Of a stretch of DNA of 64,000 nucleotides, positions 1 to 8,816 are shown one piece after another (positions within the stretch are counted from its first letter, which is position 1; each line of letters begins with the position of its first letter). Position numbers and translations under genes: made by a program. The notes below the pieces were generated by a model that saw only the letters and a list, made by a program, of their open reading frames with translations, made no database searches and was not told where the DNA came from. The stretch lies in assembly GCF_014193585.1 (NCBI RefSeq), contig NZ_BLXY01000015.1:16065-80064 (forward strand). The letters are read 5' to 3'. This DNA comes from Geomonas paludis (GTDB lineage Bacteria; Desulfobacterota; Desulfuromonadia; Geobacterales; Geobacteraceae).

Positions 1-20
1 TCCGCCAAATGCTTCTACAT

Positions 21-138
21 CCCCTCTCCCTCTGGGAGAGGGCTAGGGTGAGGGCGTTGCCCGGACGAGCCCCGAGATTATCTGAGCCGGCAGAGCCCTC
101 ACCCGCCCGTTGGGCACCCTCTCCCAGAGGGAGAGGGA
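21..138. repeat. Dispersed palindromic repeat, family A, copy 1
   Basis: Two inverted arms (21-54 and 96-138) share the core CTCTCCCTCTGGGAGAGGG followed by a TAGGGTGAGG or CCCTCACCC segment. The same pair of arms recurs at 44472-44568, and single degenerate arms lie at 21067-21105 and 48569-48608. Each arm is itself a hairpin, and the two arms can pair with each other. No gene is visible in positions 1-169. It looks like a REP/BIME-type element and may also end transcription of the minus-strand gene that stops at 170. Confidence 0.8.
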
Positions 139-169
139 CTAGCGCAAGATGGTCCCTAATCTGTGTGCA

Positions 170-1477
170 TCATTGAACCTGCGCCTTGAAAAAGAGATAG
201 ATGGTCTTGCCAGGTGGCAGGGCGCCGCCGGTGCTGGCCGTGGCCCCGGTGCCGAGCTGCGCGACGACGCTTCCCTCCGCGATCCTGGCTAGGCCGCATT
301 CCGCTGCTGCACAGGGTGCCCCCTCCCCGGTCGAGGCCAGGGACAACAGCAGCGAATCCGGCGCCACGGAAAGTCCGGCGGGAATGGGGCTATCGATGGT
401 AACCGCGGTGGCCGGGACCGATCCGCCGTTGGTGACGGCCATGCGGTACTGCAACAGGTCTCCGGGCACGGCATCGGCGCTGGCCGCGAAAATCCCCCCC
501 CTGGTGAGGTTTCGTACCCCCTCGCTCAGCACCACCACGGGGGCGACGGCAGTGGTGTTGACCTGGTCGGTACCGCTGGCGCCGTTACCCGACGCCGCGA
601 GCAGCGATTCCCCGCGGGCCCCGTCGGCGCCTGTATCCGGAACGGTGACGGCAAGGAAGAAGCGGTAGGACGATCCCGGCGCCAGGGATCCCGTCCCCAG
701 GCAGGCGTTGGTCTCACCGGGCTGTCGTATGCCGTCGCCGTCGATCCCCCCCCCGGCGCCGTCGTCGGCAAAGAGCTCCCCCCGCCAGCCGCTCCCCATG
801 GTGACGGAGAGGGCGAAGGCATTGTCGCCGTTGCCGACGTTGGTTACCGTGTACGGGTAGTTGACCAGGGTGCCGGGGGCGCCGGAGCCGTCCGGAGGGG
901 CCGAGATGGTGACCGCCGGGGTCTGGACACATGCCACCGTCTCAGTCTTCGCCTGGTCCACGGCCTGCGGGTCCCCGATGGAGAGCGCCGTCACGGCTAC
1001 CCGGTAGCTGGCCCCGAGGGTGAAGGCGATCGGGCTCACCCGCACCAATAAAACCAGCGACTCTCCCGGAGCCAGCGCGGCGGTGAGATAGCCGGCACCG
1101 GACAAGGCGGCGGACCGGTCTGCGCCGGCGCCATCGAGGTAGCTGACCGTGACCGCGCTGCCGCTGCCCGGGCCGGTAAGCAGGAAGCGGTCGGGCTGGT
1201 CTCCGGCGTTCTTCAGGAGCACCCGGAACTGGGCCGGAAGCCCAGGATAGGCGGGCTGGGACCGGGTCTGCACCACCGCCGTGCTCTCGTAGATCCCCTC
1301 CCCCAGGTAGGCGGCATCGGTTTCGCTGGCAAGCCGGACCATGAGGTCGGGACGGCACGCGGCGCAGGCCTCATTTCCCATGAAGAACGAGAAAAACAAA
1401 ACGCAGCAAAGCTGCGCAAACAGTCGGATCAGGGGCTTGGGCCACTCAGTCAATTTATTAGAATGGATTAATTTCAT
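170..1477 (-). CDS. Secreted DUF11-type repeat-domain protein
   Basis: The 435-residue product starts with a basic N-terminus and a hydrophobic stretch ending in ACAA near residue 40, a signal peptide. The rest is beta-rich and low in Lys. At least two repeats can be seen (about 190-310 and 315-435) with a phrase like YTVTNVGNGDNAF or YRMAVTNGGSVPATAV, typical of the DUF11 conserved repeat domain of bacterial surface proteins. No anchor or catalytic motif is seen. The start is the first in-frame ATG with only a weak ribosome site. It is divergent from the DUF4911-tldD pair. Function unknown; an exported adhesive or structural protein is the likeliest guess. Confidence 0.7.
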   Translation of the reverse strand: MKLIHSNKLTEWPKPLIRLFAQLCCVLFFSFFMGNEACAACRPDLMVRLASETDAAYLGEGIYESTAVVQTRSQPAYPGLPAQFRVLLKNAGDQPDRFLLTGPGSGSAVTVSYLDGAGADRSAALSGAGYLTAALAPGESLVLLVRVSPIAFTLGASYRVAVTALSIGDPQAVDQAKTETVACVQTPAVTISAPPDGSGAPGTLVNYPYTVTNVGNGDNAFALSVTMGSGWRGELFADDGAGGGIDGDGIRQPGETNACLGTGSLAPGSSYRFFLAVTVPDTGADGARGESLLAASGNGASGTDQVNTTAVAPVVVLSEGVRNLTRGGIFAASADAVPGDLLQYRMAVTNGGSVPATAVTIDSPIPAGLSVAPDSLLLSLASTGEGAPCAAAECGLARIAEGSVVAQLGTGATASTGGALPPGKTIYLFFKAQVQ

Positions 1478-1593
1478 GTCTTAGAAAAATATCAGACGGT
1501 GGCGCATAGGCAACCAAGGGGAAAGAAAATTTGTCTTTTGAAGTTCCAAATGGTATGAACGGAAACCGGGCCGCAATGCCCGAGGGAGGAATG

Positions 1594-1833
1594 ATGGAAA
1601 CCGCAAACCGCTACTACCAGCTGGCCAATCGCGACATCGTGTACATGAAGTACATCCTGGAGGCCCACGAGGGGCTGACCATGATGAGCACCATGGACGG
1701 CAAGCGGGGCATCGTCCGGGTCAACTACCCGGTATGCTTCGCCGACCAGGTGGACTCGATGATGCAGGCGCTGGGACAGGAGATACAGGTCACCGAGGTG
1801 ACCGAGGCAGGTGAACCGTGCTCGAAAGCGTAG
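1594..1833 (+). CDS. DUF4911-like small protein upstream of tldD
   Basis: The product is a soluble protein of about 79 residues containing NRDIVYMKYILEAHEGL and a closing LGQEIQVTEV segment. This resembles the DUF4911 family as I remember it; the family has no known function. I chose the ATG at 1594 because GGGAGGA lies just upstream. An in-frame TTG at 1531 with AAGGGGA upstream would give 100 residues and cannot be excluded. The reading frame runs 16 bases into tldD, so the two are probably translationally coupled and may act together. Confidence 0.65.
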   Translation: METANRYYQLANRDIVYMKYILEAHEGLTMMSTMDGKRGIVRVNYPVCFADQVDSMMQALGQEIQVTEVTEAGEPCSKA

Positions 1834-3200
1834 ACGCCAAGGCGATCCTGAAGCGCGCCCTGGCCGCAGGGGGCGAGTTCGCCGACATCTACTACGAGGA
1901 CGGCGCCTACACCTCGGTTACCTGCGAGGACGGCAAGGTGGAGCGGGTGCTGTCGGCGGCGGACCGCGGCATCGGCATCCGCGTCATCTCCGGCTTCTCG
2001 ACCGCCTATGCCTACACCAACCAGCTGAGCCAGGACTCCCTGCTGCAGTTGGCCGAAACGGTGAGCCGAGGCGTGCGCAGCGGCGTCCCCCACCCCGATT
2101 TCAATCTTTGCGTACGCAAGTCGGCGCAGGGATATGCGGTGGCGATCCCGCCGGACCAGGTGGAGCTGGCGCACAAGGTCGCGCTGGTAGGGCGGGCAGA
2201 CCGCGCCGCGCGCGGCTACGACCCGCGCATCAGACAGGTGCTGGCGGTGTACCGTGATACCCGGGTCAAGACCCAGAGCGTGAACTCGCTGGGAGAGTTC
2301 CACGAGGAGAGCTCCTGCTCGACCGTCTTCCTCACCCAGGTGGTGGCGCAGGACGGCACCGTGACCCAGACCGGGTACGAACCCGTGGGAGCCGCCCGCG
2401 GCTTCGAGCTCTTCGACGATTGCCCGGTCGAGGAACTGGCGCTCAGGGCTGCGGCGCGCGGCGTGATGATGCTGGGTGCGCGGAAATCTCCGGCGGGGCA
2501 GTTCCCGGTGGTGCTTTCCAGCGAGGCGGGGGGGACCATGGTGCACGAGGCCATCGGCCACGGTCTGGAGGCGGACCTGGTGCAGGCGGGGAGTTCGGTG
2601 TATCGGGGGAGGATCGGGGAGCAGGTCGCCTCGGAACTGATCACGGTCATCGATGACGCCACCATCCCTTACGCGCGCGGCTCCTTCGGCTTCGACAGCG
2701 AGGGGACGCCGGCCCGGAAAACGGTGCTGGTGGAAAACGGCATTCTCAAGGGATACCTGTACGACCGGCTCTCGGCCCTGAAGGATAACTGCGCCTCCAC
2801 CGGCAACGGAAGGCGCGAGTCCTACCGCAACCGCCCCATCGTGCGCATGACCAACACCTTGATCGCGCCGGGCCAGAGCGATCCGGCGGAGATTGTCAAG
2901 AGCGTGGCCAATGGCCTGTTCGTGAAGCGCATGGGCGGGGGACAGGTGAACACGGTGAACGGGGACTTCGTCTTCGAGGTGACCGAGGGATACCTGATCG
3001 AGAACGGCGTGGTGGGCGAACCGGTCCGGGGAGCGACCCTGGCGGGGAACGGCCCCGAGGTGCTGCGCCGGATCGCCATGGTGGGCAACGACCTCGGTTT
3101 CGGCATCGGCACCTGCGGCAAGGACGGCCAGGGCGTGCCGGTCTCCGACGCGCAGCCGACGCTCCTCATCCCCGCCATCACCGTCGGCGGTGCGCGGTAA
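1818..3200 (+). CDS. tldD: Metalloprotease TldD
   Basis: The product has 460 residues, the usual TldD length. TldD is the zinc-bearing subunit of the TldD/TldE protease, which trims unfolded or modified peptides. The sequence shows the family's HEAIGH zinc motif (His243, Glu244, His248) after GGTMV, and the C-terminal glycine-rich GNGPEVLRRI and FGIGTCGKDGQ segments. The start is a GTG at 1818 inside the upstream DUF4911 gene. The partner tldE/pmbA is not in this window, since the next gene is convergent. Confidence 0.95.
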   Translation: MLESVDAKAILKRALAAGGEFADIYYEDGAYTSVTCEDGKVERVLSAADRGIGIRVISGFSTAYAYTNQLSQDSLLQLAETVSRGVRSGVPHPDFNLCVRKSAQGYAVAIPPDQVELAHKVALVGRADRAARGYDPRIRQVLAVYRDTRVKTQSVNSLGEFHEESSCSTVFLTQVVAQDGTVTQTGYEPVGAARGFELFDDCPVEELALRAAARGVMMLGARKSPAGQFPVVLSSEAGGTMVHEAIGHGLEADLVQAGSSVYRGRIGEQVASELITVIDDATIPYARGSFGFDSEGTPARKTVLVENGILKGYLYDRLSALKDNCASTGNGRRESYRNRPIVRMTNTLIAPGQSDPAEIVKSVANGLFVKRMGGGQVNTVNGDFVFEVTEGYLIENGVVGEPVRGATLAGNGPEVLRRIAMVGNDLGFGIGTCGKDGQGVPVSDAQPTLLIPAITVGGAR

Positions 3201-3213
3201 GGCTCCGCGCCGG

Positions 3214-3326
3214 GGAGGGACTGGCTCCGCCAGGTGCCTGTCCCTCTTAGCGGAACGCTCCCTCCAGCTCAGCCACCTTGCCCAAACAGTAAGGGGACAG
3301 GCACCTAGCGGAGCCAGTCCCCCTCC
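3214..3326. repeat. Long inverted repeat, family B, between tldD and a C13 peptidase
   Basis: Arms at 3214-3249 and 3290-3326 are near-perfect inverted copies containing GACAGGCACCT and GGAGCCAGTCCC. They are separated by about 40 bases and sit between two convergent genes. The arm sequence is of the kind found scattered in many proteobacterial genomes, sometimes near REP-associated tyrosine transposases; no such transposase is visible here. A strong hairpin could stop transcription from both sides. Confidence 0.75.
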
Positions 3327-3337
3327 GAAGCTGCTGT

Positions 3338-4840
3338 CTACTTTGCTCCCCGCTGCTCCAGTTCCTTTTGCAGCCTCTTCAACACCGGCCAGATCTCCTT
3401 CCCGGCCCAGATCTGGGGGTTGGACGGGGTCTCGTCCTTCTCTGTTTCCCATTTCCTGATGGTGTCGCGGCTCTTTTCGAAGGCATCGGTAAAGCTGTAG
3501 GTGCTGCGCAGCGCGTCACCGACGAAGGCCTCCCCGAACCAGGTGTAGTTCTCCCCGAAACCGCAGCCGAAGGATTCGTGGGTCGCGTCCGCCGCCGTGA
3601 TCAGCAGGCTGCCGTCTTCCTGCAGCGGCTGGATGAACCCTCCCGAGAAGCAGGCCGACACCACCACCACCTTGTACCTGATCCCCGCCTTGCGCAACAG
3701 GCGCCGCAGCAGTTCCGGCGTCACCTGTTTGAGTTCCAGGGGAGGATTGCTCACCTCCAGTTCGTGGTCGCGGGAACCGTGCGAACTTACGTACAGAAAC
3801 AGTACGTCCTCGTCCCGGTTCATCACCTCCCCTACCCGCACCAGGGCACGCTCCAGGTTGCCGACCGTGGCGAAGGGGAGCGCGGTGGCGCTCTGCGGGT
3901 TGTTGACCAGCAGCACCGACCGCCCCGCGGTTCCGAAGCGGGTATCGAAGAGTTGCCGGGTCACACTGAGTTCCTTCAGGAAGACGTCCTGCGAGGCATC
4001 CCCGGCAAAGCCGATGAAATAGAGGTCGGGGTGGCCGGGACGCCCAGGCAGCAGGGGGGCGAGTTGCTCATCAAGGAGCCGGTTCTGTGCGGTGAGCACC
4101 TCGTCGGTGAGCGTCAATGCGCCGCTTTCGTTACCTTCCTCTTTGCTCACCCAGAGGTCGCCGCGCTGGTAATAATAGAGCGGCACCGCCACCAGCACCA
4201 GGAACAGGAGCACCAACCGGAGGCGACGCGCAACTCCACGGGGACCTTCCAGGCGCAGCAGGAATAGCAGCGCTGCTGCGAGCCACCAGCCGAAGAAGCG
4301 GTAGTAGTGGGGGGCGGCGAGGTGGTCCGAGAGCCGTTCAAAGGGGCGCCACTGGGCGAGCCACTCCAGGATGCCGTGGCAGACCTCGATGGGGATGCTG
4401 AAGGCGACCAGCGCGGCGGCGATGCCGGAGATGGCCAGGGGACGGTGCACCAGGTACCGGCCCGCCATCCCGAAGAGCAGGAAAAGCGGCAGGTAGAAAA
4501 GAAAGTACGGCACCGAGTAGAAAGAGAAGTTCCCGCCGCGGCCGACCAGCAGCAGGGAGACCAGCAGATTCAGCACCAGGTCCGCGACAATCAACAGCAC
4601 CAGGCTCAGCGGCGTGGAGTCGAGCTTTTCGAAACCGGAGCGGAGAAAGCATGCGCCGCGCAGGCCGCCGTACAGATCGGACCGGAAGCGGGACAGGGTG
4701 CTTCTTAGCGTTACCGGCCCGGCAGGTGCACTGTCTTGCGCGGTGTACGGCTGTGTCTCGAAAGCTGTGTCGGACGCAGTTTCGGCAGGTGGTTCGGTGG
4801 GGCCATCGGGTGTCATGTCGGTGCGGCGATCCTCAGTCAT
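3338..4840 (-). CDS. Membrane-anchored C13 (legumain-like) cysteine peptidase
   Basis: The 500-residue product has a hydrophilic N-terminus (1-70), about five hydrophobic segments between residues 77 and 223, and a C-terminal peptidase domain (about 265-480). In the domain, YVSSHGS carries the likely catalytic His354 and VVSACFSGGF the likely Cys397. This His-Gly...Ala-Cys-x-Ser-Gly pattern is typical of clan CD, family C13. The domain should face the periplasm, but topology is inferred. Substrate unknown. It is divergent from the DAHP synthase gene and convergent with tldD. Confidence 0.85.
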   Translation of the reverse strand: MTEDRRTDMTPDGPTEPPAETASDTAFETQPYTAQDSAPAGPVTLRSTLSRFRSDLYGGLRGACFLRSGFEKLDSTPLSLVLLIVADLVLNLLVSLLLVGRGGNFSFYSVPYFLFYLPLFLLFGMAGRYLVHRPLAISGIAAALVAFSIPIEVCHGILEWLAQWRPFERLSDHLAAPHYYRFFGWWLAAALLFLLRLEGPRGVARRLRLVLLFLVLVAVPLYYYQRGDLWVSKEEGNESGALTLTDEVLTAQNRLLDEQLAPLLPGRPGHPDLYFIGFAGDASQDVFLKELSVTRQLFDTRFGTAGRSVLLVNNPQSATALPFATVGNLERALVRVGEVMNRDEDVLFLYVSSHGSRDHELEVSNPPLELKQVTPELLRRLLRKAGIRYKVVVVSACFSGGFIQPLQEDGSLLITAADATHESFGCGFGENYTWFGEAFVGDALRSTYSFTDAFEKSRDTIRKWETEKDETPSNPQIWAGKEIWPVLKRLQKELEQRGAK

Positions 4841-5020
4841 GGTCGTGCATCATACCACGACAGCGCCGGTTTGGAAGAGTCTTTAACATGCCCTTCATTG
4901 ATTTTATTAACTTTTTAGTTTTTCAATCCGGTGCAATCCTGCTACCATTGCAACGCGTTCGCCGGCACGCCTGCGCGCCTGCCACGGATACCCATTCTCA
5001 CCGATGAAAGAGGTTTCAGC

Positions 5021-6373
5021 ATGCCTACCACGAAATGGAGCAAATCGAGCTGGCGCTCGTTTCCCGCCCTGCAGCAGCCGGTGTGGCCGGCAGGGCCCGC
5101 ACTGGACGAATCCCTGAAAACGCTGTCGCAGCTGCCGCCGCTGGTCTTCGCGGGCGAGTGCCAGACCTTGAAAGCACAGCTGTCCGAGGCGGTCGACGGC
5201 AACGCCTTCGTGCTGCAGTGCGGCGACTGCGCCGAGGATTTTTCCCGCTGCACCGGTCCCGACATCCGTGAGTTGCTGAAGGTCATCCTGCAGATGTCGG
5301 TGGTCGTCGCCTACGCCGGCGAGAAGCGGGTCATCAAGATCGGGCGCATGGCGGGGCAGTACGCCAAGCCCCGCTCCTCAGACACCGAGATGGTGAACGG
5401 GGTGGAGCTCCCCAGCTACCGCGGCGACATGGTGAACAGCCCGGAGGCCACCCTGGAGGCGAGAACACCCGACCCGCGCCGCATGCTGGAGGGATACTAC
5501 CGCGCCGCCGCCACGCTGAACCTGGTGCGCTCCTTCACCCTGGGCGGCTACGCCGCGCTGGACCGGGTGCAGGCCTGGCACCGCGCCTCGCTGGACGCCC
5601 TCCCCGCCGGCCAGAAGTACGAGGACCTGGTGCGCCAGATCTGGAAGACCATCAACTTCATGACCGCCATCGGCCTGGATCCCCAGCACACCCCGCAGTT
5701 GAACCAGGTGACCCTGTACACCTCGCACGAGGCGCTGCTGCTCGACTACGAGGAGGCGCTGACCCGCATGGACTCCACCACCGGCGGCTGGTACGACTGC
5801 AGCGGCCACATGCTCTGGATCGGCGACCGCACCCGGCAGCTGGAGGGGGCCCACATCGAGTTCCTGCGCGGCGTGAAGAACCCGCTGGGCATGAAGATCG
5901 GTCCCAACTACGACCTGGACAACATCAAGGCGATCGTGGAGCGCTTGAACCCGGACAACGAAGCGGGGCGCCTCACCCTGATCACGCGCTTCGGCGCCGA
6001 CAAGGTGTCCAACTACCTCCCCAAGCTGCTGCGCGAGATGAGCCGCGAGGGGTACCGCGTAGTCTGGAGCTGCGACCCGATGCACGGCAACACCTACCAG
6101 AACGAGTTCGGGCAGAAGTCGCGCAAGTTCGAGGATATCCTGCGCGAGATCAAGACCTTCTGGGAGATCCACAAGGCCGAGGGAACCGTGGCGGGCGGGG
6201 TGCACCTGGAGTTGACCGGCGACCACGTCACCGAGTGCACCGGCGGCAGCAGGCAGCTTATGGACAAGCACCTGCACCTGAACTACCAGACCAACTGCGA
6301 CCCGCGCCTCAACGCGGAACAAAGCGTGGAGCTCGCCTTCGAGCTGGCCGAGATGCTGCACCCGTGCAAGTAA
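5021..6373 (+). CDS. Class II 3-deoxy-7-phosphoheptulonate (DAHP) synthase
   Basis: This enzyme joins phosphoenolpyruvate and erythrose 4-phosphate in the first step of aromatic amino acid synthesis. At 450 residues it has the length of the class II (plant and mycobacterial) type, not the 350-residue class I type. Typical segments include KIGRMAGQYAKPRS, WSCDPMHGNT and GGVHLELTGDHVTEC, which contribute substrate and metal ligands in the family. I chose ATG 5021 because AAGAGG lies 7 bases upstream; the open frame extends back to 4931 without family similarity. pepA follows after 24 bases and is probably co-transcribed. Confidence 0.95.
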   Translation: MPTTKWSKSSWRSFPALQQPVWPAGPALDESLKTLSQLPPLVFAGECQTLKAQLSEAVDGNAFVLQCGDCAEDFSRCTGPDIRELLKVILQMSVVVAYAGEKRVIKIGRMAGQYAKPRSSDTEMVNGVELPSYRGDMVNSPEATLEARTPDPRRMLEGYYRAAATLNLVRSFTLGGYAALDRVQAWHRASLDALPAGQKYEDLVRQIWKTINFMTAIGLDPQHTPQLNQVTLYTSHEALLLDYEEALTRMDSTTGGWYDCSGHMLWIGDRTRQLEGAHIEFLRGVKNPLGMKIGPNYDLDNIKAIVERLNPDNEAGRLTLITRFGADKVSNYLPKLLREMSREGYRVVWSCDPMHGNTYQNEFGQKSRKFEDILREIKTFWEIHKAEGTVAGGVHLELTGDHVTECTGGSRQLMDKHLHLNYQTNCDPRLNAEQSVELAFELAEMLHPCK

Positions 6374-6397
6374 CCAAACCCTAGCGAGGTATCTCCC

Positions 6398-7870
6398 ATG
6401 AAAACCGAAATCAGCTCTGCCCATCCGCTGCGGCACACCACCTCCGCCCTGGTCCTCGGCTGTTTCGAGGATGACAAGGACCAGTTGTACCACGACTGCG
6501 ACTCCGCTCTCGAGGGGCTGCTCGGGCGCCTGGCGCAGAGCCGGGAGTTCACCGGCAAGAACGGCTCCGCCAAGGTGGTGCATACGCTGGGGAAGCTCCC
6601 CGCCGAACGCCTGGTGCTGGTGGGTCTGGGGAAGAAAAAGGACATGAGCGCCGAGCGCCTGCGCCAGGGTGCCGGCAACGCGGTGACCGCGCTGCGCGGA
6701 GCGCGCGTCTCCTCCTTCAGCAGCGCCCTGCACCTCGCCGTTGCCGCCCCTGAGGCCGCCGGTAACGCGGCGCTGGGAATGCTGCTCGGCAGCTACAGCT
6801 TCGAGCAGTACAAGACCAAGGAAAAAGAAGAGCGTTTTGCCTTCGACACCATGACCGTGCTGCTCCCCTCCGACCAGGAGGCGACCGGGCGCCAGGCGCT
6901 GGAGCGGGCCCGGATCATCTGTGACGGCGTCACGCTGGCGCGCGACCTGGTTTCCCACCCCGGCAACGTGGTGACCCCCGCCTACTTGGCCCAGGCGGCA
7001 AGGGAACTGGCCGAGCGTAACGGGCTGGAGTGCCGGGTTTACGAGCAGGAAGAACTGGAGCAGATGGGGATGAATGCCCTGATCGGCGTCGGCAAAGGGG
7101 CAGCCGTGGCGCCGCGCCTCATCGTGCTGCAGTACCGCGGCGGCAAGGGGCGCCCGGTCGCCCTGGTCGGCAAGGGGATCACCTTCGATTCCGGCGGCAT
7201 TTCCATCAAGCCCGGCGCCGGCATGGAGGCGATGAAAACGGACATGGCCGGCAGTGCAGCGGTCCTCGGGACAATGGAAGCGGCGGCACGGCTCAAGCTC
7301 CCGGTGAACCTGGTGGGGATCATCCCCACCGCCGAGAACATGCCCGACGGCAACGCCTTCAAGCCCGGCGACATCCTCACCTCCATGTCCGGAACCACCA
7401 TCGAGATCACCAACACCGACGCCGAGGGTCGCCTGATCCTGTGCGATGCGCTCCACTTCGGCCGGCAGCAGTTCAAGCCGGCCGCCATGGTCGACCTGGC
7501 CACACTGACCGGTGCCTGCGTGGTCGCCCTGGGGCATGAGGCGAGCGGCCTGATGGGGAACGACCAGCGCCTGGTGGATGCCCTGAAGCGGGCCGGCGAC
7601 GAGACCGGCGAGCGGGTCTGGCCCCTGCCGCTGTGGGAGGAGTATGGCGAGGTGATGAAGAGTGACGTCGCCGACCTCAAGAATGCCGGCAGCAGGGATG
7701 GCGGCGCCATCAGCGCGGGGTGGTTTTTGAAGCAGTTCGTCGGCGACACCCGCTGGGCCCACCTGGACATCGCCGGTACCGCCTGGAACGACAAGGCCCG
7801 CCCCTACGGCCCCAAAGGCGCCACAGGCGTCGGCGTCCGGGTGCTGCTGGAGTTCCTGCAGGCGCGATAA
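6398..7870 (+). CDS. pepA: Leucyl (cytosol) aminopeptidase PepA
   Basis: The 490-residue product is an M17 aminopeptidase that removes N-terminal residues from peptides with two metal ions. The signature NTDAEGRL lies at about residue 339. Upstream, GKGITFDSGGISIKP supplies metal ligands and the catalytic lysine region. The N-terminal half (1-160) is the more variable domain. Family members in some bacteria also bind DNA; nothing here shows that. It follows DAHP synthase closely and is ended by a GC hairpin at 7876-7899. Confidence 0.97.
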   Translation: MKTEISSAHPLRHTTSALVLGCFEDDKDQLYHDCDSALEGLLGRLAQSREFTGKNGSAKVVHTLGKLPAERLVLVGLGKKKDMSAERLRQGAGNAVTALRGARVSSFSSALHLAVAAPEAAGNAALGMLLGSYSFEQYKTKEKEERFAFDTMTVLLPSDQEATGRQALERARIICDGVTLARDLVSHPGNVVTPAYLAQAARELAERNGLECRVYEQEELEQMGMNALIGVGKGAAVAPRLIVLQYRGGKGRPVALVGKGITFDSGGISIKPGAGMEAMKTDMAGSAAVLGTMEAAARLKLPVNLVGIIPTAENMPDGNAFKPGDILTSMSGTTIEITNTDAEGRLILCDALHFGRQQFKPAAMVDLATLTGACVVALGHEASGLMGNDQRLVDALKRAGDETGERVWPLPLWEEYGEVMKSDVADLKNAGSRDGGAISAGWFLKQFVGDTRWAHLDIAGTAWNDKARPYGPKGATGVGVRVLLEFLQAR

Positions 7871-7875
7871 AGATA

Positions 7876-7899
7876 GGCGCGCCCGTCACCGGGCGCGCC
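7876..7899 (+). terminator. GC-rich hairpin after pepA
   Basis: A perfect 9-bp stem, GGCGCGCCC (7876-7884) and GGGCGCGCC (7891-7899), closes a 6-base loop 5 bases after the pepA stop codon. It lacks a T-run, so it may stabilise the 3' end rather than terminate by itself. Confidence 0.45.
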
Positions 7900-7901
7900 C
7901 C

Positions 7902-7984
7902 CACCAGCCCCACCAGCCCCACCAGCCCCACCAGTCAGACCAGTCAGACCAGTCAGACCAGTCAGACCAGTCAGACCAGTCAGA
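7902..7984. repeat. Tandem 9-base repeat array
   Basis: Nine 9-base units in a row: three CACCAGCCC, one hybrid CACCAGTCA and five GACCAGTCA. The hybrid unit joins the two sub-types, as if one array had mutated and then expanded. It lies between pepA and the EEP phosphatase gene. Such arrays change length by slippage. No coding role is evident. Confidence 0.9.
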
Positions 7985-8075
7985 CGTCCGACAGTGCTCC
8001 GATTGACATCCCCCACCTGCTATGTACTCTATAAAAGCTTTTTAATCCTAGGGCCGCAGGCCCCGGGAGCCCCCC

Positions 8076-8816
8076 ATGCCCAAGACATTCTCCGTGATGA
8101 CCTACAACGTCCACAGCTGCATCGGGACCGACCGTAAGCTCTCCCCGCTGCGCATCGCCGAGGTCATCGACCGGTGCAACCCGGACATCGTGGCGCTGCA
8201 GGAACTCGACGCCGGGCTGCCCCGCACCCAGATGATCGACCAGGCCCACCTCATCGCCATGACACTGGAGATGTCGTTTCACTTCCACTCCTCCATCCAC
8301 CTGAAGGAAGGGGGCTACGGCAACGCCGTGCTGAGCCGCGGCGACGTCCGGCTCATCAGGGCGGGCGCGGTGCCGACCGATCCGCTGCGCCCGTCATTCG
8401 AGCGCCGCGGCGCCATCTGGGCCGAGGTGACGCTGCGCGGCCACGTCATCCAGATGCTCGCCACCCACTTCGGGCTGAACCGGGGCGAACGGATGCAGCA
8501 GGCGCGGGCGATCACCGGCCATGAATGGCTGGAACATCCCGAATGCAGTCACCCGGTAGTGCTGTGCGGCGACTTCAACGCCATGGCCGGCTCACCCGTG
8601 TATCGGCTGCTGACCCGGCAACTGCACGACGTGCAGCGCGGCCTCAAGGGGCGCCTCCCCCGCGGCACCTGGCCCTCACAGCTCCCTTTCATGCGCATCG
8701 ACCACATGTTCGTGTCGCGGGAGCTCAAGGTGCGCCAGGTCTGGGTGCCGCGCACGCCGCTCACCAGGGTCGCCTCGGACCACCTGCCGTTGGTCGTCAC
8801 GCTGGAGCTGCCATGA
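8076..8816 (+). CDS. Endonuclease/exonuclease/phosphatase (EEP) family protein
   Basis: The 246-residue product fits the EEP fold of metal-dependent phosphodiesterases (exonuclease III, DNase I, sphingomyelinase and inositol phosphatase relatives). Family motifs are MTYNVHSC at the N-terminus, ALQELDAG (metal-binding Glu), CGDFNAMAGS and SDHLPLVV (catalytic Asp-His). There is no signal peptide. Its TGA overlaps the ATG of the phospholipase D gene, so the two are translationally coupled. E. coli ybhP-ybhO (clsB) is a similar EEP/PLD pair, which suggests a role in lipid head-group chemistry. Confidence 0.88.
   Translation: MPKTFSVMTYNVHSCIGTDRKLSPLRIAEVIDRCNPDIVALQELDAGLPRTQMIDQAHLIAMTLEMSFHFHSSIHLKEGGYGNAVLSRGDVRLIRAGAVPTDPLRPSFERRGAIWAEVTLRGHVIQMLATHFGLNRGERMQQARAITGHEWLEHPECSHPVVLCGDFNAMAGSPVYRLLTRQLHDVQRGLKGRLPRGTWPSQLPFMRIDHMFVSRELKVRQVWVPRTPLTRVASDHLPLVVTLELP

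Noticed and set aside
1725..3452. 575-codon open frame antisense to tldD
   Set aside because: It is Arg/His-rich, has no domain, and lies opposite a clear TldD with HExxxH; a GC-driven shadow.
5378..7762. 794-codon open frame antisense to DAHP synthase and pepA
   Set aside because: It spans two well-supported genes on the other strand and has the composition of a shadow frame.
7902..7984. CRISPR array
   Set aside because: Units are 9 bases in tandem without spacers, and no cas genes are present. The 21-bp array at 55.1 kb also has no spacers.
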